NCBI GenBank assembly: GCA_973895155.1
Contig: OZ316892.1
Coordinates: forward strand, 24,180,001-24,244,000
Length of the DNA stretch: 64,000 bases
Reading direction: 5' to 3'
From: Marsupella aquatica
Taxonomy: Eukaryota > Marchantiophyta
Positions 33,991 to 46,893 of this stretch are shown in pieces (position 1 is the first letter of the stretch; every line of letters begins with the position of its first letter). The notes below the pieces were generated by a model that saw only the letters and a program-made list of their open reading frames with translations, was not told the origin of the DNA and did no database searches. A program made the position numbers and the translations under genes.

Positions 33991-34605
33991 GGAGGATTAA
34001 AACCCCAATTGGGAAGGGCGTGGTCAGCAGTGAAAGGGGGGCGCGATGAGGCAAGTTGGGGGAAGTTTTTAGGCGCGGCAACGAAAAAGAGGCGGCCTGG
34101 AAGAGGAGCCCAGCAGCAAGGTGGCCCGGGAGGCAAGGGAGGAGCCCAGCAGCAAGGCCCGGGAGGAAGGACCCCGGCAGCCCATAGGGCGACAACCCTG
34201 GCTAGAGGGAGGCCGCATAGGGCTGCGTGTCGGGGCAGCCCTTAACAGGGAGGCAAGCCGGGAGTAAAAGCTCCCGAGAGAAGGGCGAGTAAAGAGGGGA
34301 GGGGGATTAAAGCCCCCGACTCCTGGGAGGCAGGTGTGAGTAACGACGACCAAGTGGGAGGGGGGGAATTGAATCCCCCAAATCCTAGGGCGAACCCAGG
34401 CGAGCCAGGAAGGAGGTGTAGAGGGCCTCGAGCAGAGGAGCCAGGGGAGAGGGGTAATAAAAGCCCCAGGAGTGGGAGGCTCACCGGACCCGGGGGAGGC
34501 CTCCGGGGGCAGGTACAAGCGTACCTGACTCCCGGCCTGGGGGGGCAATGCAAGGCGGCACCTGGCACCCCGGTCACCCATAAAGAGGGAGCTTCCGCCC
34601 TTTGG
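33991..34605. repeat. GC-rich island with five small G-run/C-run hairpins
   Basis: About 600 bp of strikingly G-rich plus strand in an otherwise AT-rich region. It holds a recurring motif of G-run, ATTAAAG-like loop and C-run: 33991-34006, 34261-34274, 34301-34317, 34362-34379, 34451-34467. A direct repeat (gagcccagcagcaagg) lies at about 34108 and 34142. The minus strand is open for 170 codons (34069-34581) and reads each motif as G-x-F-x-x-P, so a low-complexity repeat protein is an alternative. Origin is unknown; it may be the leader of the LTR element to its right. Confidence 0.6.
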
Positions 34606-34985
34606 AGGCCAGGCCCCCTTTTCTTTCCCTCACTTTTCTCATTGTTTCCCTTGAGATGCCAAAAGCTTCCCTCAAAAGCTCACTTATGAAGAAAAAAAAC
34701 TCTCCTTCTACATTTCCGAGAGCTTATTCTTTCCTCCTTTTTGTTGGTAGTTGGGAGCTTAAGTGCTTATTTTCTCCATAAGCATTTGTGACGGCAGCAA
34801 TTGGATGCTCTTGAAGAGTCGCTGAGGCCACTCAAAGACGTGATACGAGGGCTGTTCGGGTCAGGGAAAATGGGGAGTTGAGAGATTGTTGTCGGGTCTT
34901 CGTGAAGATTTTCTCTGGTGGTCTGGCGGGGACATTCGATCGTGTTACGAGGGCTCAGGCCAAGGATTGCATTGGGTGAGGGGTG

Positions 34986-35728
34986 ACAGGATGATTTCTC
35001 TGAGCTGAATGTGAATGAGATCGTCATTGGAGAAACCAGAGTTCAGTGCGACCCTATCCGTAGATACAAGTCCGCTTACCGGGACTACATTGCGTCACAG
35101 ATTGCAGAGGAGAAAGAGAGAAGACTAGTAGCCATGAGTACCATACCGGACACCCGTAACGCATCCGTTGCAAGGAAAGTTTTTTGGAGGGTGTACCCCC
35201 GGACTTCTAACAAAGTGATGGAGGAGTGCAAGGAGATATTTTAGGCCATTGGTCTCACGGATTTCATGAGGGTGAAGATCAGAATTCCCTCGAGTAGAAG
35301 TTGGGACATTCAGGCAGGAATGGAGTTGCGGATGGAGGGGATACACTTTCAATGCACACGACATTTGATCCCCAACACCAAACTAGCCCAATTGTTGTTC
35401 TTGAGAACCAGGATTTCTCATTTCAACCGATGGAACCACCAGGGGTACTCTCATTGGAGAAGCTTGCTGAGGTGGTGAAAGATCCCACCTCCGTAACCAA
35501 CATTCCCTCTCATCCTTCAGGAAACCAAGGTACAAGGGATTTGTGGCCAAGATACACCAACAGGTGCTTTACCGTGGCCAATCCGGAATGGTAAGTGGGG
35601 ATCAGTTGGCTATTGCCAATGACATCAAAAACGACCCAAAGCAAGCCTATGGATGGTGGTATTTTGGATTAAAGAAAGCATTGGCCCTGGATCCCGAGAG
35701 TGTAAAACCCGGGGGAGTATTTATTTGA
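34986..35728 (+). pseudogene. Broken unknown ORF ending just before an LTR
   Basis: A coding-like reading runs through three frames. Frame one carries GETRVQCDPIRRYKSAYRDY with a TAG at 35242-35244. A second frame carries DFSFQPMEPPGVLSLEKLAE. The third carries GDQLAIANDIKNDPKQAYGW and KKALALDPES, stopping at 35728. So there is one stop and two frameshifts over about 240 codons. Only 32 bp, including a purine-rich tract (gagttgaggga), separate it from the LTR at 35761. That is where the 3' end of an LTR element's internal region should be, yet I see no gag, integrase, RT or RNase H motif. It may be an unidentified cargo ORF of a non-autonomous element. Confidence 0.45.
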
Positions 35729-35760
35729 TGGGATCCTTCCTCTTGGCTAGAGTTGAGGGA

Positions 35761-36104
35761 TGTTAGATATTGCTCTAGTCTTGTGACTCATGAGCTAACC
35801 ATAGTTAGTCTAACTCGGGTTAGGACTTAGCTAATGTTAGCAGTAGTGCTGTTTTGCATATAGCCAGGGCTGATGACAGACCGTGGTGAAACTTAGGCTC
35901 ATTGTTACGGAGCTAGTTGAGAGATAGGGAGAGCTTGTGCTGTGGATGCTTGGTATGGCCGGTCGGCCTAGAGTGCAGTAAAGCTCTTGTGTGTTCCCGT
36001 GGACGTAACCTCATGTGGAAGTGAACCACGTATCTCTCTGTGTCGCCTCTTGTGCATTGGATGGTTCATGGGCTTGCAGTTGCGAATGTCGTCTATGCTC
36101 AACA
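35761..36104 (+). mobile_element. Copia-type LTR, 344 bp, probable 3' LTR
   Basis: Begins TGTTAG and ends CTCAACA. It shares long blocks with the LTRs at 59515-59857 and 62423-62764 in reverse orientation, such as aaacttaggctcattgtta and tgtgttcccgtgga. A purine tract precedes it and no primer-binding site follows, so it reads as a 3' LTR on the plus strand. No matching 5' LTR was found upstream. A 60-codon acidic frame of unknown origin lies between it and 36322. Confidence 0.75.
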
Positions 36105-36339
36105 AGGGACTTATCCTCCCACCGGAAGGAGAGACCGCGCCACCATTCACCATGAAGATTTGTAAGATAACCACGACCATCTTGGAAGACTTAACTAAGG
36201 AGCCACTGTCTGAGGCTGCAACAAAGCAGATTACGGAGGAGGACCCCGAGGAGAATAGCACGGTGGAATCGTTGGAATCACTTGTGGGGAACCTGGAGGA
36301 GCCAACCAAGATCGAGAGCTAGTGGAGGGGTACTTAACT

Positions 36340-39300
36340 TGACCAATTGTCCCCATAAGCTTCATAGCCAAAAACCTTAAGCTTTGAATAATCAGCAGGT
36401 CAATTATGCCATAGCTCAAAGGGGGTTTTGTAAGTGATTGCCCGACTAGGAGAGAGATTTACTAGATAAGCAATAGTGTTGACAACTTTTGCCCAAAAGA
36501 TTTATGGCAATTTAGAGTGGCTCAACATGCTTCTTGCTTGCTCCAACAATGTGCGGTTGAGTCGCTCAACAACATCATTTTTCTCAGGAGTGTACACAGT
36601 TGTGAGATGGTGAGTAATTCTCTTATGTGCACAATATGTATTGAACTCGCCAGAGGTATATTCATCACGTACCATTATCTGATCGTAGATATCTGACATT
36701 CTTTGTAGTTAGTGTCTCAACTTGAGCTACCCATTGTTTAAAGATGGAAAGCACTTCAAACTTATGGGCAATGAAGCAAATCCAAACAGAGTAATCATCG
36801 ATAAACGATACATAGTATTATTTTCCTAAATGTGAGGAAATTAGAGTAGGACCCATATATTGAAATGAATATACTCAAGTACAGCTTTAGAATGATGAAT
36901 GACAGTCAAAAATAGAGTTCTTGTTTTCTTGTCGACAACTCAATGATCACAAAAACTCAACTTGCACGCTTGCAATCCTGGTAGGAGATGTCGCTTGTGT
37001 AAGATTTCTAAACTTTTTTCACTCATGTGACCAAACCGAGCATGCCATAAATTGATTTTCTCCTCTTGACACGTGACCAAATTGACTTCAGCAAAAAGGG
37101 TGGTGCCTTCCAAGACATAAATGTTTCTTTTTCTCTTACCAATAAGAACTTCATTTGATCCCTGCATGATTGTTAACACCCCATCAATTGCACTCCATTG
37201 ATAACCCTTTGCATCCAAGTAACCAAGAGAAATCAAATTCTTACACATTTATGGAATGTGTCTAACATTTGATAGCTCAGTATAGTACTTGCCATCGGGT
37301 AGTTGAATCTTTATGGATCCAATCCCTAAAACTTGGCAAGAATAGTTATTTCTCATCAAAATAGGAGTGTAGGATGAGAAAAGTTCACGCATATAACACA
37401 TATGATACGAGCAAGTGGAATCCAAAATCCATTGACAATCCTCAACTTGGGAAGTGGTACACAATGCAAATCCGTCACTATCTTCTTCTCAAACAATTAC
37501 TTGGGCTGAAGAACCTACAACTTGCTTGAATGTGTCTTTGACGCGACAATCCTTCTTCATGCATGTGGCCCACTTTGTCACACTTCCAACACTTTATCTC
37601 ACGAGTAGACTTGGATGGTGATTTTGATTGAGATCTAGATCTAGATCTAAACTTCCTCCTACCAAATGATCGGTCCTGGAAGCTTCCTCGCCCCATGGGA
37701 AGTGGGTTAAATCTTTTATTTTCATGAAATGGCTTCCTTGTCTTGCCTCTTTCTACCAACAGTGTTGTTGATGATGAGGTTGAGGTAAGATGAGCTGAAG
37801 AAACCAGCTTAGATTGCATGTCATCGGTCAACAGGGCACTCACCACATCATTGTAGGATATAGTTGTCTTATCACATAATAGAAGAACTGGAGACAAAGA
37901 TTGCTACGAAGGTGGTAGTGAGCTCAAGAGTTGTAAGGCTTTCTTTTCTTCGCTCAAATACTCCCCCAAATTCTCTAGGTCAATATGATCTTGAATCTTG
38001 ACTCCATTAGCTATTTTGAATTGCATGAGTTTCAGGCTTGCATACATTCGGTTTGACATCATTCTCCTTCTTGTAGTACTTGTTGCGTAATGCTTGAAAC
38101 AAGTCTGTCACCGTTTGTGTTGATTTTTCCTCAAATTGCTTCTTCACATTGTTTTTCAGGTACATGCCAACAATGCTTACCACTTGATCCTGGAGATCAT
38201 GCCAATCATTATCTTCCATCTCCTTGGGTTGAGATCTTAGTACCTTGCCTAGGCCCATTGCCTTGAGTGCATCCTTCACATTACGTTCTCACATGGTATA
38301 GTCCATCCGACCATCAAATGTTTCTACCTCAAACCTTTGACCTCCAATCCTAGTGGTCATCATCGCTGGAATGCCGAATGTAGTGTGGAGTCATCTTCCA
38401 ACAAGAAATAAACATCGAATGCTCAAATGTGGGGTGTGAAAATAAAGCCAAAAATGAAAGTTAGTGAATTTTGAATTTGATCACTCTTGTGTGTAGCCCA
38501 CAAGGTAACGCTCCAAATTTTGAAAACAATTTGTCAAATGGACTCTCAAGTGTTGAGAATTTTTACTCCGACCGGAGGGGGATAAAAAATGAAATAATTA
38601 CCCCTTGAGGGAATCTATTATGACAAAGATTTCACTAGTATACTTTTTCAAAATTGAATGCACCAATACTTGCCTAGCTTCCCCAAGTACACCTCTCCAA
38701 AAGTCGAAGTTGATTCGATTTGTTTGCCGCTCGTAATCTTTGACCTTCGGTAAAAATTAAAGCCTCTAGAAAATAATCTTTTTGGGAAATTCCGTTCGCC
38801 CCTTGTACAGACCCGATGGGGAAATTCACAAGGGGCACTTCCCCCTGCCCGAGCCCTATCGAGCCCTAAAAAGCCTCCCTCAAAGTTTTTGACCTCCTTG
38901 CGCGTCCGCGAAAGTCGCAACTACCCGCAACAGAACATACCCCTTGGTGGATTCACTCAAATTCTTGTCTCAATTTTTGACAATATTTAAATCTGATTGT
39001 AGATTCATAAACTAGACTTCGAGGATATCAAGATCAATATAAAGAACTTTCAAAACAGTGAAGAATTGAGGGAGAAACAAATAGGTGAAAATGACTTATA
39101 TTAACTTATCTGTCATAGCCAAAATTTTGAGCTCAAAAACGAGAATTAAAATTGAGATTGCTTCTCAACTGTTTGGCGAAATTCAACAATGTTGATGTCA
39201 AAACATCCAGAAAGACGAGGTGCTCAAGCTTATCTTAGTTTCAAGTCCCGAAAGAACAATAAAAAGACTTAAATGAGAAATTAAACTTATCTCTTGCCAA

Positions 39301-39875
39301 ATAGCTCAAATTAAAAACCGTCACGTACTTGTAATTGTTTCTGTTTATGACCTCAGGCCATCATTGCTTCACTGAAATGAGCCCCTGATTGTGTGCTCCA
39401 CACTTGTGAGAAGATTGAGTCTGATCTCCTTCCAATAGCTCTGCTTCAAAGAGGAAAACATCCGCTGTTTGCTTCGCTTAAAGCAAGTTCTATGGAGTTC
39501 CTAATTAACTAAGAAAAACCTGGCTTTGATACCAATTATGGGGAGAAATCAGATCCGGGATCAGATCAGGAAAGACATTCAAAACATACATTTGCTCAAT
39601 AGTTACGTGGTCCACCTCAAGGTTCGCTACGTCCACGGGAAGACAAAGCTTTATTAACGGTAATGTGTCTACTCAAGCATCTCTTCAAGCTCTTATTTCT
39701 TCAAGCTCTCATCTCTTGCTATATCCTTGTGTTCTCTCTTGAGTGTTCTCACACCACATAGAAGTTGAAGAGATAAGGACCAATCTCTTCAACTAGGGTT
39801 AGAGCAAACCCTAGTTAATATACTGACCATAGTTCAACCCAAGACTGAGTTAACCTATACATGATAGGGTTGGCA
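36340..39875 (-). mobile_element. Truncated Ty1/copia element: 5' LTR, gag, protease, integrase
   Basis: Running right to left: LTR about 39875-39537 with the conserved cccgtggacgta segment; priming site gctttgatacca (39523-39534), complementary to initiator tRNA-Met; gag (38279-38007 and 37897-37478) with ISYNDVVSALL and the knuckle CWKCDKVGH; protease region 37464-37249 with ILDSTCSYHMC (usually DSGCS); GAG-pre-integrase WHARFGHMSEKSLEILHKR; integrase 36699-36502 with EYTSGEFNTYC and NDVVERLNRTLLEQARSM. The integrase catalytic DNGGE stretch is degraded. Integrase-end homology (KVFGYEAYGDNW) stops near 36340. RT, RNase H and the 3' LTR are missing. The element is dead. Confidence 0.85.
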
Positions 39876-40120
39876 AGGAATGGTGGGCACAACCACTACC
39901 TAGCCCGCACACTCAAATCGTGGAATTTTTTCTTTGCCCAATGGCTAGTTCCCCCCACCACAGCCTGACTGTTGATAGACTGAAAAAAACACAACTTAAA
40001 AAATCTTGAAATCATCAACAGGTCATCTCGTGGGCAGAGGCCTTATCCCACGGAAGAGCAAATGGATGAATATTTGAGACCCCTACTATTGGGGTGTCTC
40101 AAATACGTTGATGTAGCTTT

Positions 40121-40430
40121 GGCCGCGCCTGGGACTATTGCGGGTCGGCGCGACGGTCATGATTGGTAGGGCACTGAATGTGATGCCGAGCATGCCCAAA
40201 ACCAAAAGAATACTCCTGCATACAACGTGCCGCAATCCCACTCATATTTAAGTACCCAATAAAATTTGGCCGCACACGGGACTGTTGCGGGTTGACGCAA
40301 TGGTCATGATTGGTTGAGCACCAAATGTGATGCCGAGTCACGCCCGAAAACATAAGTATTATTCTTGCATGCAGCGTGCCCCAATCACACTCATATTCAG
40401 TACCCAATAAATTTCTGGCCGCCCAATTAT
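40121..40430. repeat. 147-bp tandem duplication with the start of a third copy
   Basis: Units begin ggccgcgcctgggactattg (40121) and ggccgcacacgggactgttg (40268); a third ggccgcccaat starts at 40417. Each holds cggtcatgattggt-like and cccaataaa-like segments and they differ at perhaps 15% of sites. They lie upstream of the VAP gene's leader. Confidence 0.85.
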
Positions 40431-40764
40431 ACCCTGTGTTGGGGTGCCCCGTGTACCTGGGGTGCCCCTTGTACCTCAGAGGCTGCCAGTGAGTTGCCAT
40501 TTTCTTTTCCAAATGACCTCCCTCGCCATCTCTGGTAACAGAATATACCAGCAGAAACTCACAATTTTTTTTGAACCTTTTCTCACCACGACAAGCCCTA
40601 TTGTTACAACGACAACGGTGCTGCGCTGTACATCTATTTGGCGTTGCTGGATCGGCGGCACGCGTTGCTGGCGAGGGGATTGTTATTGTGGGTGCCGCTT
40701 TTCCGGTGGGGGTGGGGGTGAGGGTGGGGGTGCGCTGGGGTGCATGAATTTTAGTCTGTGAGCA

Positions 40765-41170
40765 GGGGTGAGAGAGGAAGGCTGGAAGGGAGGGAACGGG
40801 GAAGGGAACAAAGACGGACGGGCGAGCAGAGCAGAGCAAGAGCAGAGGAGAAGAGAAGAGAAGAGAGGAGAGGAAAGGAGAGGAGAGGAGGGGTTCGGGA
40901 GTCGGGCGATACTTGGGAGGCACTTCTCGTGAAGCAGCTGGAAAGGGGAGGGAGCGTGCGAAGACGACCTATTTTATTTGCTGGAGAGCTGTAGACGAAG
41001 CATCTGCCGGAGGTGGGACGTCGAGGTACTGAATCGGTGGAACTCGTCGTTGCTTGCTCGTCGGAACTCGTCGTTGCTTGCTCGTCGGTGACTTCATTAT
41101 TGTTACTGCTCGTCGATTTAGTCGTTGCTACTCGCTCAAAGAGAGACAGAGAGAGAAAGAGGTATCAGCA
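40765..41170 (+). promoter_or_regulatory. Purine-rich tract and 24-bp repeat in the VAP leader/promoter
   Basis: 40810-40900 is almost purely G/A (gagaagagaagagaggagag-like). 41041-41088 is an exact 24-bp duplication, and a gagagacagagagagaaagag tract ends near 41161. GA-rich tracts are typical of plant 5' leaders, so the VAP transcription start probably lies here. The exact start is not determined. Confidence 0.45.
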
Positions 41171-41708
41171 CGAAAATCTGGCTGTCTTCAGGCTCTGAAT
41201 CGGTACCGTAGCGTGTGAATGTTGTAGGATTGTGGTGCTTTTCTGAGTAATTTGTCTTTCGCGATTGAAGGTGCTGTGCCGTGTGCACGGGGCGAGCGAG
41301 CGATTGCTACACGGAAGTGAGCACTTGAGAGGATTGAGCCCGCCATCTGGGAGTGGAGAATCGGGACACGCTCGAGCTGGAGCTGCGGGCTGGCTGAACA
41401 GGGTTGCTGAGGCAGGCGGACGGTTTGAAGTGGTAGGAGTTGGTGCGGTGTAGCCTAGATTGGAGTAGGCGCGGGTGCTGTGCGCGTGGTTAGCGATCGC
41501 GGATCAAGGTACTGAAGCGTTGCATGGTAAACTTGTTGCTGTTTGCCTCGCGAGACCGGCTAAGTGTAGTCTGTTTGGATCGGCTCTGAAAGTTAGGGCC
41601 GGGTTGTCGATATCTACAGCGGAGGGGCGGGAAGGAAGGAACGAGCGGAAACTCAGGGCAGGAAAGAACAGAACAGGACAGGACAGGAACCGATAATCGG
41701 ACGCAGCC

Positions 41709-44700
41709 ATGCCCGGTGAACGTGAACTCCTGAGTATTCAACCTGCCGAACTCAAGTTTCCATGTACGTTCCCTCATTTTCTAGTCCCAAGTCACATGTT
41801 TGTGTTCCGCTTCCTGTGGTGTACTCATTCTATTGGTCTTTCGTGCATAGCATGATATGCATGCATGCATCAACCCTCTATTTTCAACCACGAAAAGGTT
41901 CAGTTCTCAAATTAGAGTCGCTGGGGGACCGAGTTCGATCTTTAGGGTTGTATTTTGGCCGGGACGCAAGGCTCGCTTGGGTTGCCAGTTGTGGATTCCG
42001 GCTGGATTAGAGGGTGATTTTAGCCGTGACAGATGGTGCAGTGAGGTTGAGGCCGTTAGCTAACGTCTGTGCTCCATCGAGGGGCTTGTTGGTCATCGCA
42101 TTTGGCCAGTTGTGGCTTCTGGTTGGGGCTTGTTTTCGGAGCAGGCCTTGTATCCCCTTTTTTCCTACTTTATTGAGCTCTGATTCTGGACGAGTGTTTG
42201 AGCTGCAGAATAATCATCTGACGCTGTAGTAACCTTGAAGCAATTGCTGTGATTCACAAGCCGGTACAGCTTCAAACGTTACGATTGGCTTGTGGTCATC
42301 GCATTTGGCCAGAAGCTTTCGATGGCAGAAACCTTCTCGTGATCTGTGTAGCGTTCAGATTGACTTCTGAGTTGCTTTTATGTTACACTTTTCGGAACTA
42401 CCCACTCCTTTTAGCAAAATAGGTATTATGGTAGATCCCGTTGGAGAACTAAGGTTGTTGCCCTAGTTTAGTGGAAGGATCTGGTTTGGCACAGTGAGGT
42501 ATCACCGATTTAGTCGTCGAACTCTTGCATTTACAAGATGTGTCCCAGGTGCGTATGAGCAAAGGTGCTCTTTCCACGTGTTTATGTAAGTATTGTCTTG
42601 AATGGGGTGCCCTGGAGAAATCGGGGCAACGTGCCTTGCGGTGAACAGGTATCGCGGAATCGGTCTAGTTGTAGTGAATCCCGAATTCCCGGGAGAATGT
42701 CACGGCACAAGGAAGGGTTTACAATTTATGATTGATTTTTACCCTGCGTTTCACTTTGCTAGAATTTTGACTCACATAAGCCCAGTGCTTTTGGCTCTAC
42801 TTGGCTGTACTACTCCTCCCTTGCGTTGGGCAGTGATCTGTATGTGCGTCTTTGTCTGGCTTGTGTTGGTTGATGCATTTGATGCGACGGGTGTTTCTGC
42901 CCCACAGACGTTTAACGGTGTTCCCTTTCCTTGGAACAGTTGAGCTGAAGAAGCAGATATCATGTTCTTTGCGTCTTGTCAATGCAACAGACTATTACAT
43001 TGCTTTCAAGGTGATTGTCTCATCCACCCGTAGTATTACTGTAGGCGTATCTTGGTGTTTTTGTTACTTGGCACAAGCTATCGTTTTCTGTACTTCAACT
43101 TGAACTGATATCTGTTTTCTCTCAAACCCAATTTCAAACGTGGTGCTTTGCAGGTGAAAACCACCTCACCGAAGAAGTATTGTGTCCGTCCAAATACTGG
43201 ACTCGTATTGCCCCAGAGCAGCTCCGATGTCACAGGTGATCAGCAGTCAGTTTTATACCCACGTATTTTTCAGTAAATATTGCTTTTTGTCATGCTAGAG
43301 GGGATAGAGCTTGATACTTAGTGTCTCGTATCTTGTTGGGTATTTCAGTTACAATGCAAGCACAGCGGGAAGCACCCCCTGATATGCAGTGCAAGGACAA
43401 GTTTTTGGTGCAAAGTGTGATTGCACCTTTTGGAACCAGCGCCAAAGATGTGTCTCAGGAGCTGGTACGAAGTAGTTCATAGAGAGCAAATAATTTAAGC
43501 CGTTCCTTTCTCAGGTTATTGAAGTATTTACATGCATATATTTGTCGTTGTTGCTTCGACATGTACCCAAGTTCTGATAGGGCAAGATGATCCAGCCAGA
43601 GCCTTCTCTCTATTCGCAAATTTTACTACCATGAATTTCAATTGTTCATTGGGTTTGCCACTCCAATCGTGTCCATATCAACACATTTTACCTCTCTTAC
43701 CTACTATGAAGCGCTGCCTACCGTGTGCAGTTCAATAAAGAAACAGGAAAGGATATCCATGAAGCAAAACTTAGGGTTTTGTATGTTGCTCCTCCACAAC
43801 CTCCTTCACCTGTCGCAGAGTCAGCTGAAGAGGGTTTGTCTCCCAAAATGCAATCTGCAGACAATGGAGACCGGCATTATTTGGGTCATGATGTGGTAAG
43901 TATAACTCGTGTTTTCTCTGAAATTGAGTTGTAAAGTAGCTTTAGTAATTGTGGTAACTTGTGCAAATGCCTTCCCGATCCCGTTTGGGTCTCAGAGGAT
44001 GGCCGTGATGTGGGTCTCAAGCTCAATGGGAACTATTTCTTTATTGCAGATGTCGAAGGATGTCAGCGAATTGAAGGCAAAGCTGATTGAGGTAAGAGCT
44101 ATCTTCTTTTGGCCTTTTAGCTTTGGTCTACTCTTATAGTACATCTATGTGTACGAGGGAAAGCTTGTCAGCCTCCATGCTACTTGTGGAGTTAAGGGCA
44201 CGAGGATTTCTGCTTCGAATTATTTATAACATATTCTTGGTGTTAAACCTGCAGACAAGGGCAGAGAATGCTACCATTACGGCAGAGCGCAACTCAGCCG
44301 TAGAACTAAGCCAACGTTTGCAGCAAGAATTGGTACTTCCCCGTCTAATATTTTTCAGAAAATTTATTCATCCTCTTTAGTATTGTTTTTGTTGTACCTG
44401 ATTTGTCCTTCGAAGGACACATCTTTTCACACCAAAATGAAGCGTAGAGATATTGCATGGTCCGTGCTCGGTAAGGGTGTTCGTTACATAGAGCTTTGAT
44501 TGTACGGGGACTTGATTTCCAATACAACTATCAGGATTTGTGAGTTCGCTGCTCTTCCAATGCTAGGAAAGAACCTTGCGCTTCTGTCTGATAGATCTCA
44601 TTTTCTAGAACGATTGCTACATTTGATGATGCCAAGGCAACTCCCCTTGGTTTGGCAACAGAAAATTGACAATGGATGTTTTGCAGGCAAATATGGTCGC

Positions 44701-44833
44701 GCAAATGGATAAAAGAAATGCCAGCAAGGGCACAACACAAGCTCTCAAGCCTCAGCAACAGGGGTTCTCCTTTTTGTTCCTCTTTATTGTTGGTATTTTG
44801 GGTATCTTAGTTGGCTATTTTATGAGCCCTTAG
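41709..44833 (+). CDS. VAP27-like protein (MSP domain, tail-anchored), 251 aa, complete
   Basis: ER-membrane contact-site adaptor that binds FFAT-type partners and, in plants, links ER to plasma membrane, cytoskeleton and endosomes. Eight exons: 41709-41763, 42940-43010, 43154-43235, 43349-43464, 43731-43895, 44050-44091, 44255-44332, 44687-44833; phases close exactly. MSP domain covers residues 1-125: LLSIQPAELKFPFELKK, LRLVNATDYYIAFKVKTTSP, KKYCVRPNTGLVLP, APPDMQCKDKFLVQS. The basic FFAT-groove residues (K44, K49/K50, R54) are present. A Pro/Glu linker, a coiled coil (about 165-215; SELKAKL, AVELSQRLQQEL) and a C-terminal span GFSFLFLFIVGILGILVGYF follow. The tail after the span is only MSP. 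The 1176-bp first intron follows a 55-nt coding exon. Confidence is very high; which VAP27 subgroup is not resolved. Confidence 0.95.
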
Positions 44834-46893
44834 GATCTGATGTAACCCTTCAGAGTTGCGGCTGGTTCGCTGTCAGATGAGTTTTCAGGGGGTGGGGGGG
44901 TCTATTAAGTGAGGTATTCGTGTTACTTATCTGAGCTATTGAGCCCTATCTTCTCGCTATAGCGGTTCTATCATGAAAGTCATTCATTCATTGTCAGTGT
45001 CGGACACGTACTGTGCTGCCTTGTTTTTAGTGGATCATTATTGACCAGACAGGTTCGCCAGGATCATTTTCCATTGCAAAATCAGACGGAATGATGCTGA
45101 GGAAACACAGCACATCTGTCCAAAGGCACTTTGGTACACAGTGGGCTTGTTTCAGGGTGAGCCATATTCCTACAAAGCAGGTGACGTCAATCAATATGTT
45201 TTGGTTTGCTCTGATACTTGGGAGGGTAGATCTCAGCTGGATGTAGTGGAGACACAAGGATCAGAGTTCAATATGGGCCAGTTTGGAAAGGAGCTTGTTG
45301 GCACTTCATTTCTCGGCGTTTCTTATTTTTGCGAAGGCAATGAAAGAGTCACAAGATCTATATGATGTAATATAAGACCTGGTGTTTTCGATCTTACCTC
45401 CGTATCGTACAGTATCAGTGGATGCTTGGTAATGCATATGCCATGTGGACTGGTCTCTTCATGCCTTGCTTTCGCTGTCCCCACGATTTTGCTCGTGCTG
45501 AATCAGTACTCAAGGAGGGACGATGTGTTGGAAGCCACGGTACAGTCCTCGTGCGGTACTAATTTAATGTTTCATTATAGTGGAGAATTTATACTGTCCA
45601 GTAAATATGCCTAGTTTCAGGATAACTGTCTTCTTTGATGTGAAGTGGATGTCGAGGAACCTAATAATATTTTGTAGCCAGGGGTGGCAGTTGAACGTTG
45701 TGTCCCATTGTGCTCTCGTCTCCCTGTGGAGCATCATTTCTAGCTAGTCTCGGATGAGTTGCTCCTCCGGTTCCAGTGTCTGAGCAAGTTTCAGTGTCTG
45801 AGCAACGGAGTTATTTATTCTTCCCCATGTATTCATTGATTTCCTGGGCCGTCTAGACTGTTTTGTGACCTGTTTTAGAGTAAGAACGGGCATTGCTACT
45901 TCACTCTAGGGCCAGCAGGAGGAACTTTCAGAGGGTTGGGTTTCTCAGTTGTAGGGTAATAGTGTTTCCCACTTTCTGGAGGAAACCTCGTTTGCGTTGT
46001 GGTGCTCGAGTCCTGAACACTTTACCGATGTCATCCACAATGCACTTATCTCTGATTCATTACTGCATCTAACTTCATGTTAAGAGAGGGGGCCTCAAGA
46101 CTAGACTGAGATCTGTTCACCATCGCTTAATGACTAACAATAGAAACAGCTACCAATTGACGTATCATAGGAACGGTCATGTTGCATTGTCTCATCAGGA
46201 CACTACAAGTAATTATAGTCAACGAGTAACTTTCATCATGTTTGTAGTTCTCATTTACGTCTCTCTAAACAAGTATAGTTTAGGGAAACCAAATTTATTA
46301 TAACTCTCCCTAATTTTATATTTTGGTTAGTATTATCTCATATAGGCTCCCATACTGGCTAGCCTCATGAGACTCCAGTAAAAATGAGGTCGAAATGTGT
46401 TGGGTTTCAGTGAGGAAGTGGAATGGAAAACTAAGTGTTTTTCACCCCTCAAGACCTGCGATTGTGCATTGCAATGGGAAACATGGAGGGGGGTGCAATG
46501 GGGAATGGGGTTGTAGTGGGTTGAGACTAGCCAATAATGACTTGCCACATGGCAGTGAAAACCCAGGTACAAAACGGGGGGCATGTCAATAATGTGGGGT
46601 ACTTTGGGGGACAAGATAACAAAAAAATGTTGTTTCTAAATCCTGCCATTTGCCTGGGAGAAAATTGCAAGCAAGGAAGCAGCACACATGGGCAGGGTTG
46701 AGCCTTTCACAAATATGAAATCATGGATGCAAGGGAACCAAAGCAATAAAGGGAACTCAATAAGGCAAAGGCCTAAGTTCTAAGGGATCTCTTTTGTCAG
46801 CATCGTTTGATTATGTTACACTATGCAAATAGGAATTACCCTAAAAGCAAACTAGTGAACCCTAACTAGGCATCACAATAACATGCCTTCTTA
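44834..46893. other. VAP 3' UTR and intergenic sequence
   Basis: The first several hundred bases are probably 3' UTR. Short frames (45141-45365, 45426-45614) have no motif, and no gene is supported. Confidence 0.5.

Noticed and set aside
34069-34581. 170-codon minus-strand ORF in the GC-rich island as a real gene
   Set aside because: High GC makes long open frames likely by chance on all frames here; kept only as an alternative in the island entry.
40135-40923. 262-codon minus-strand ORF
   Set aside because: Low-complexity translation of the purine-rich VAP leader and of the 147-bp tandem repeat; not protein-like.
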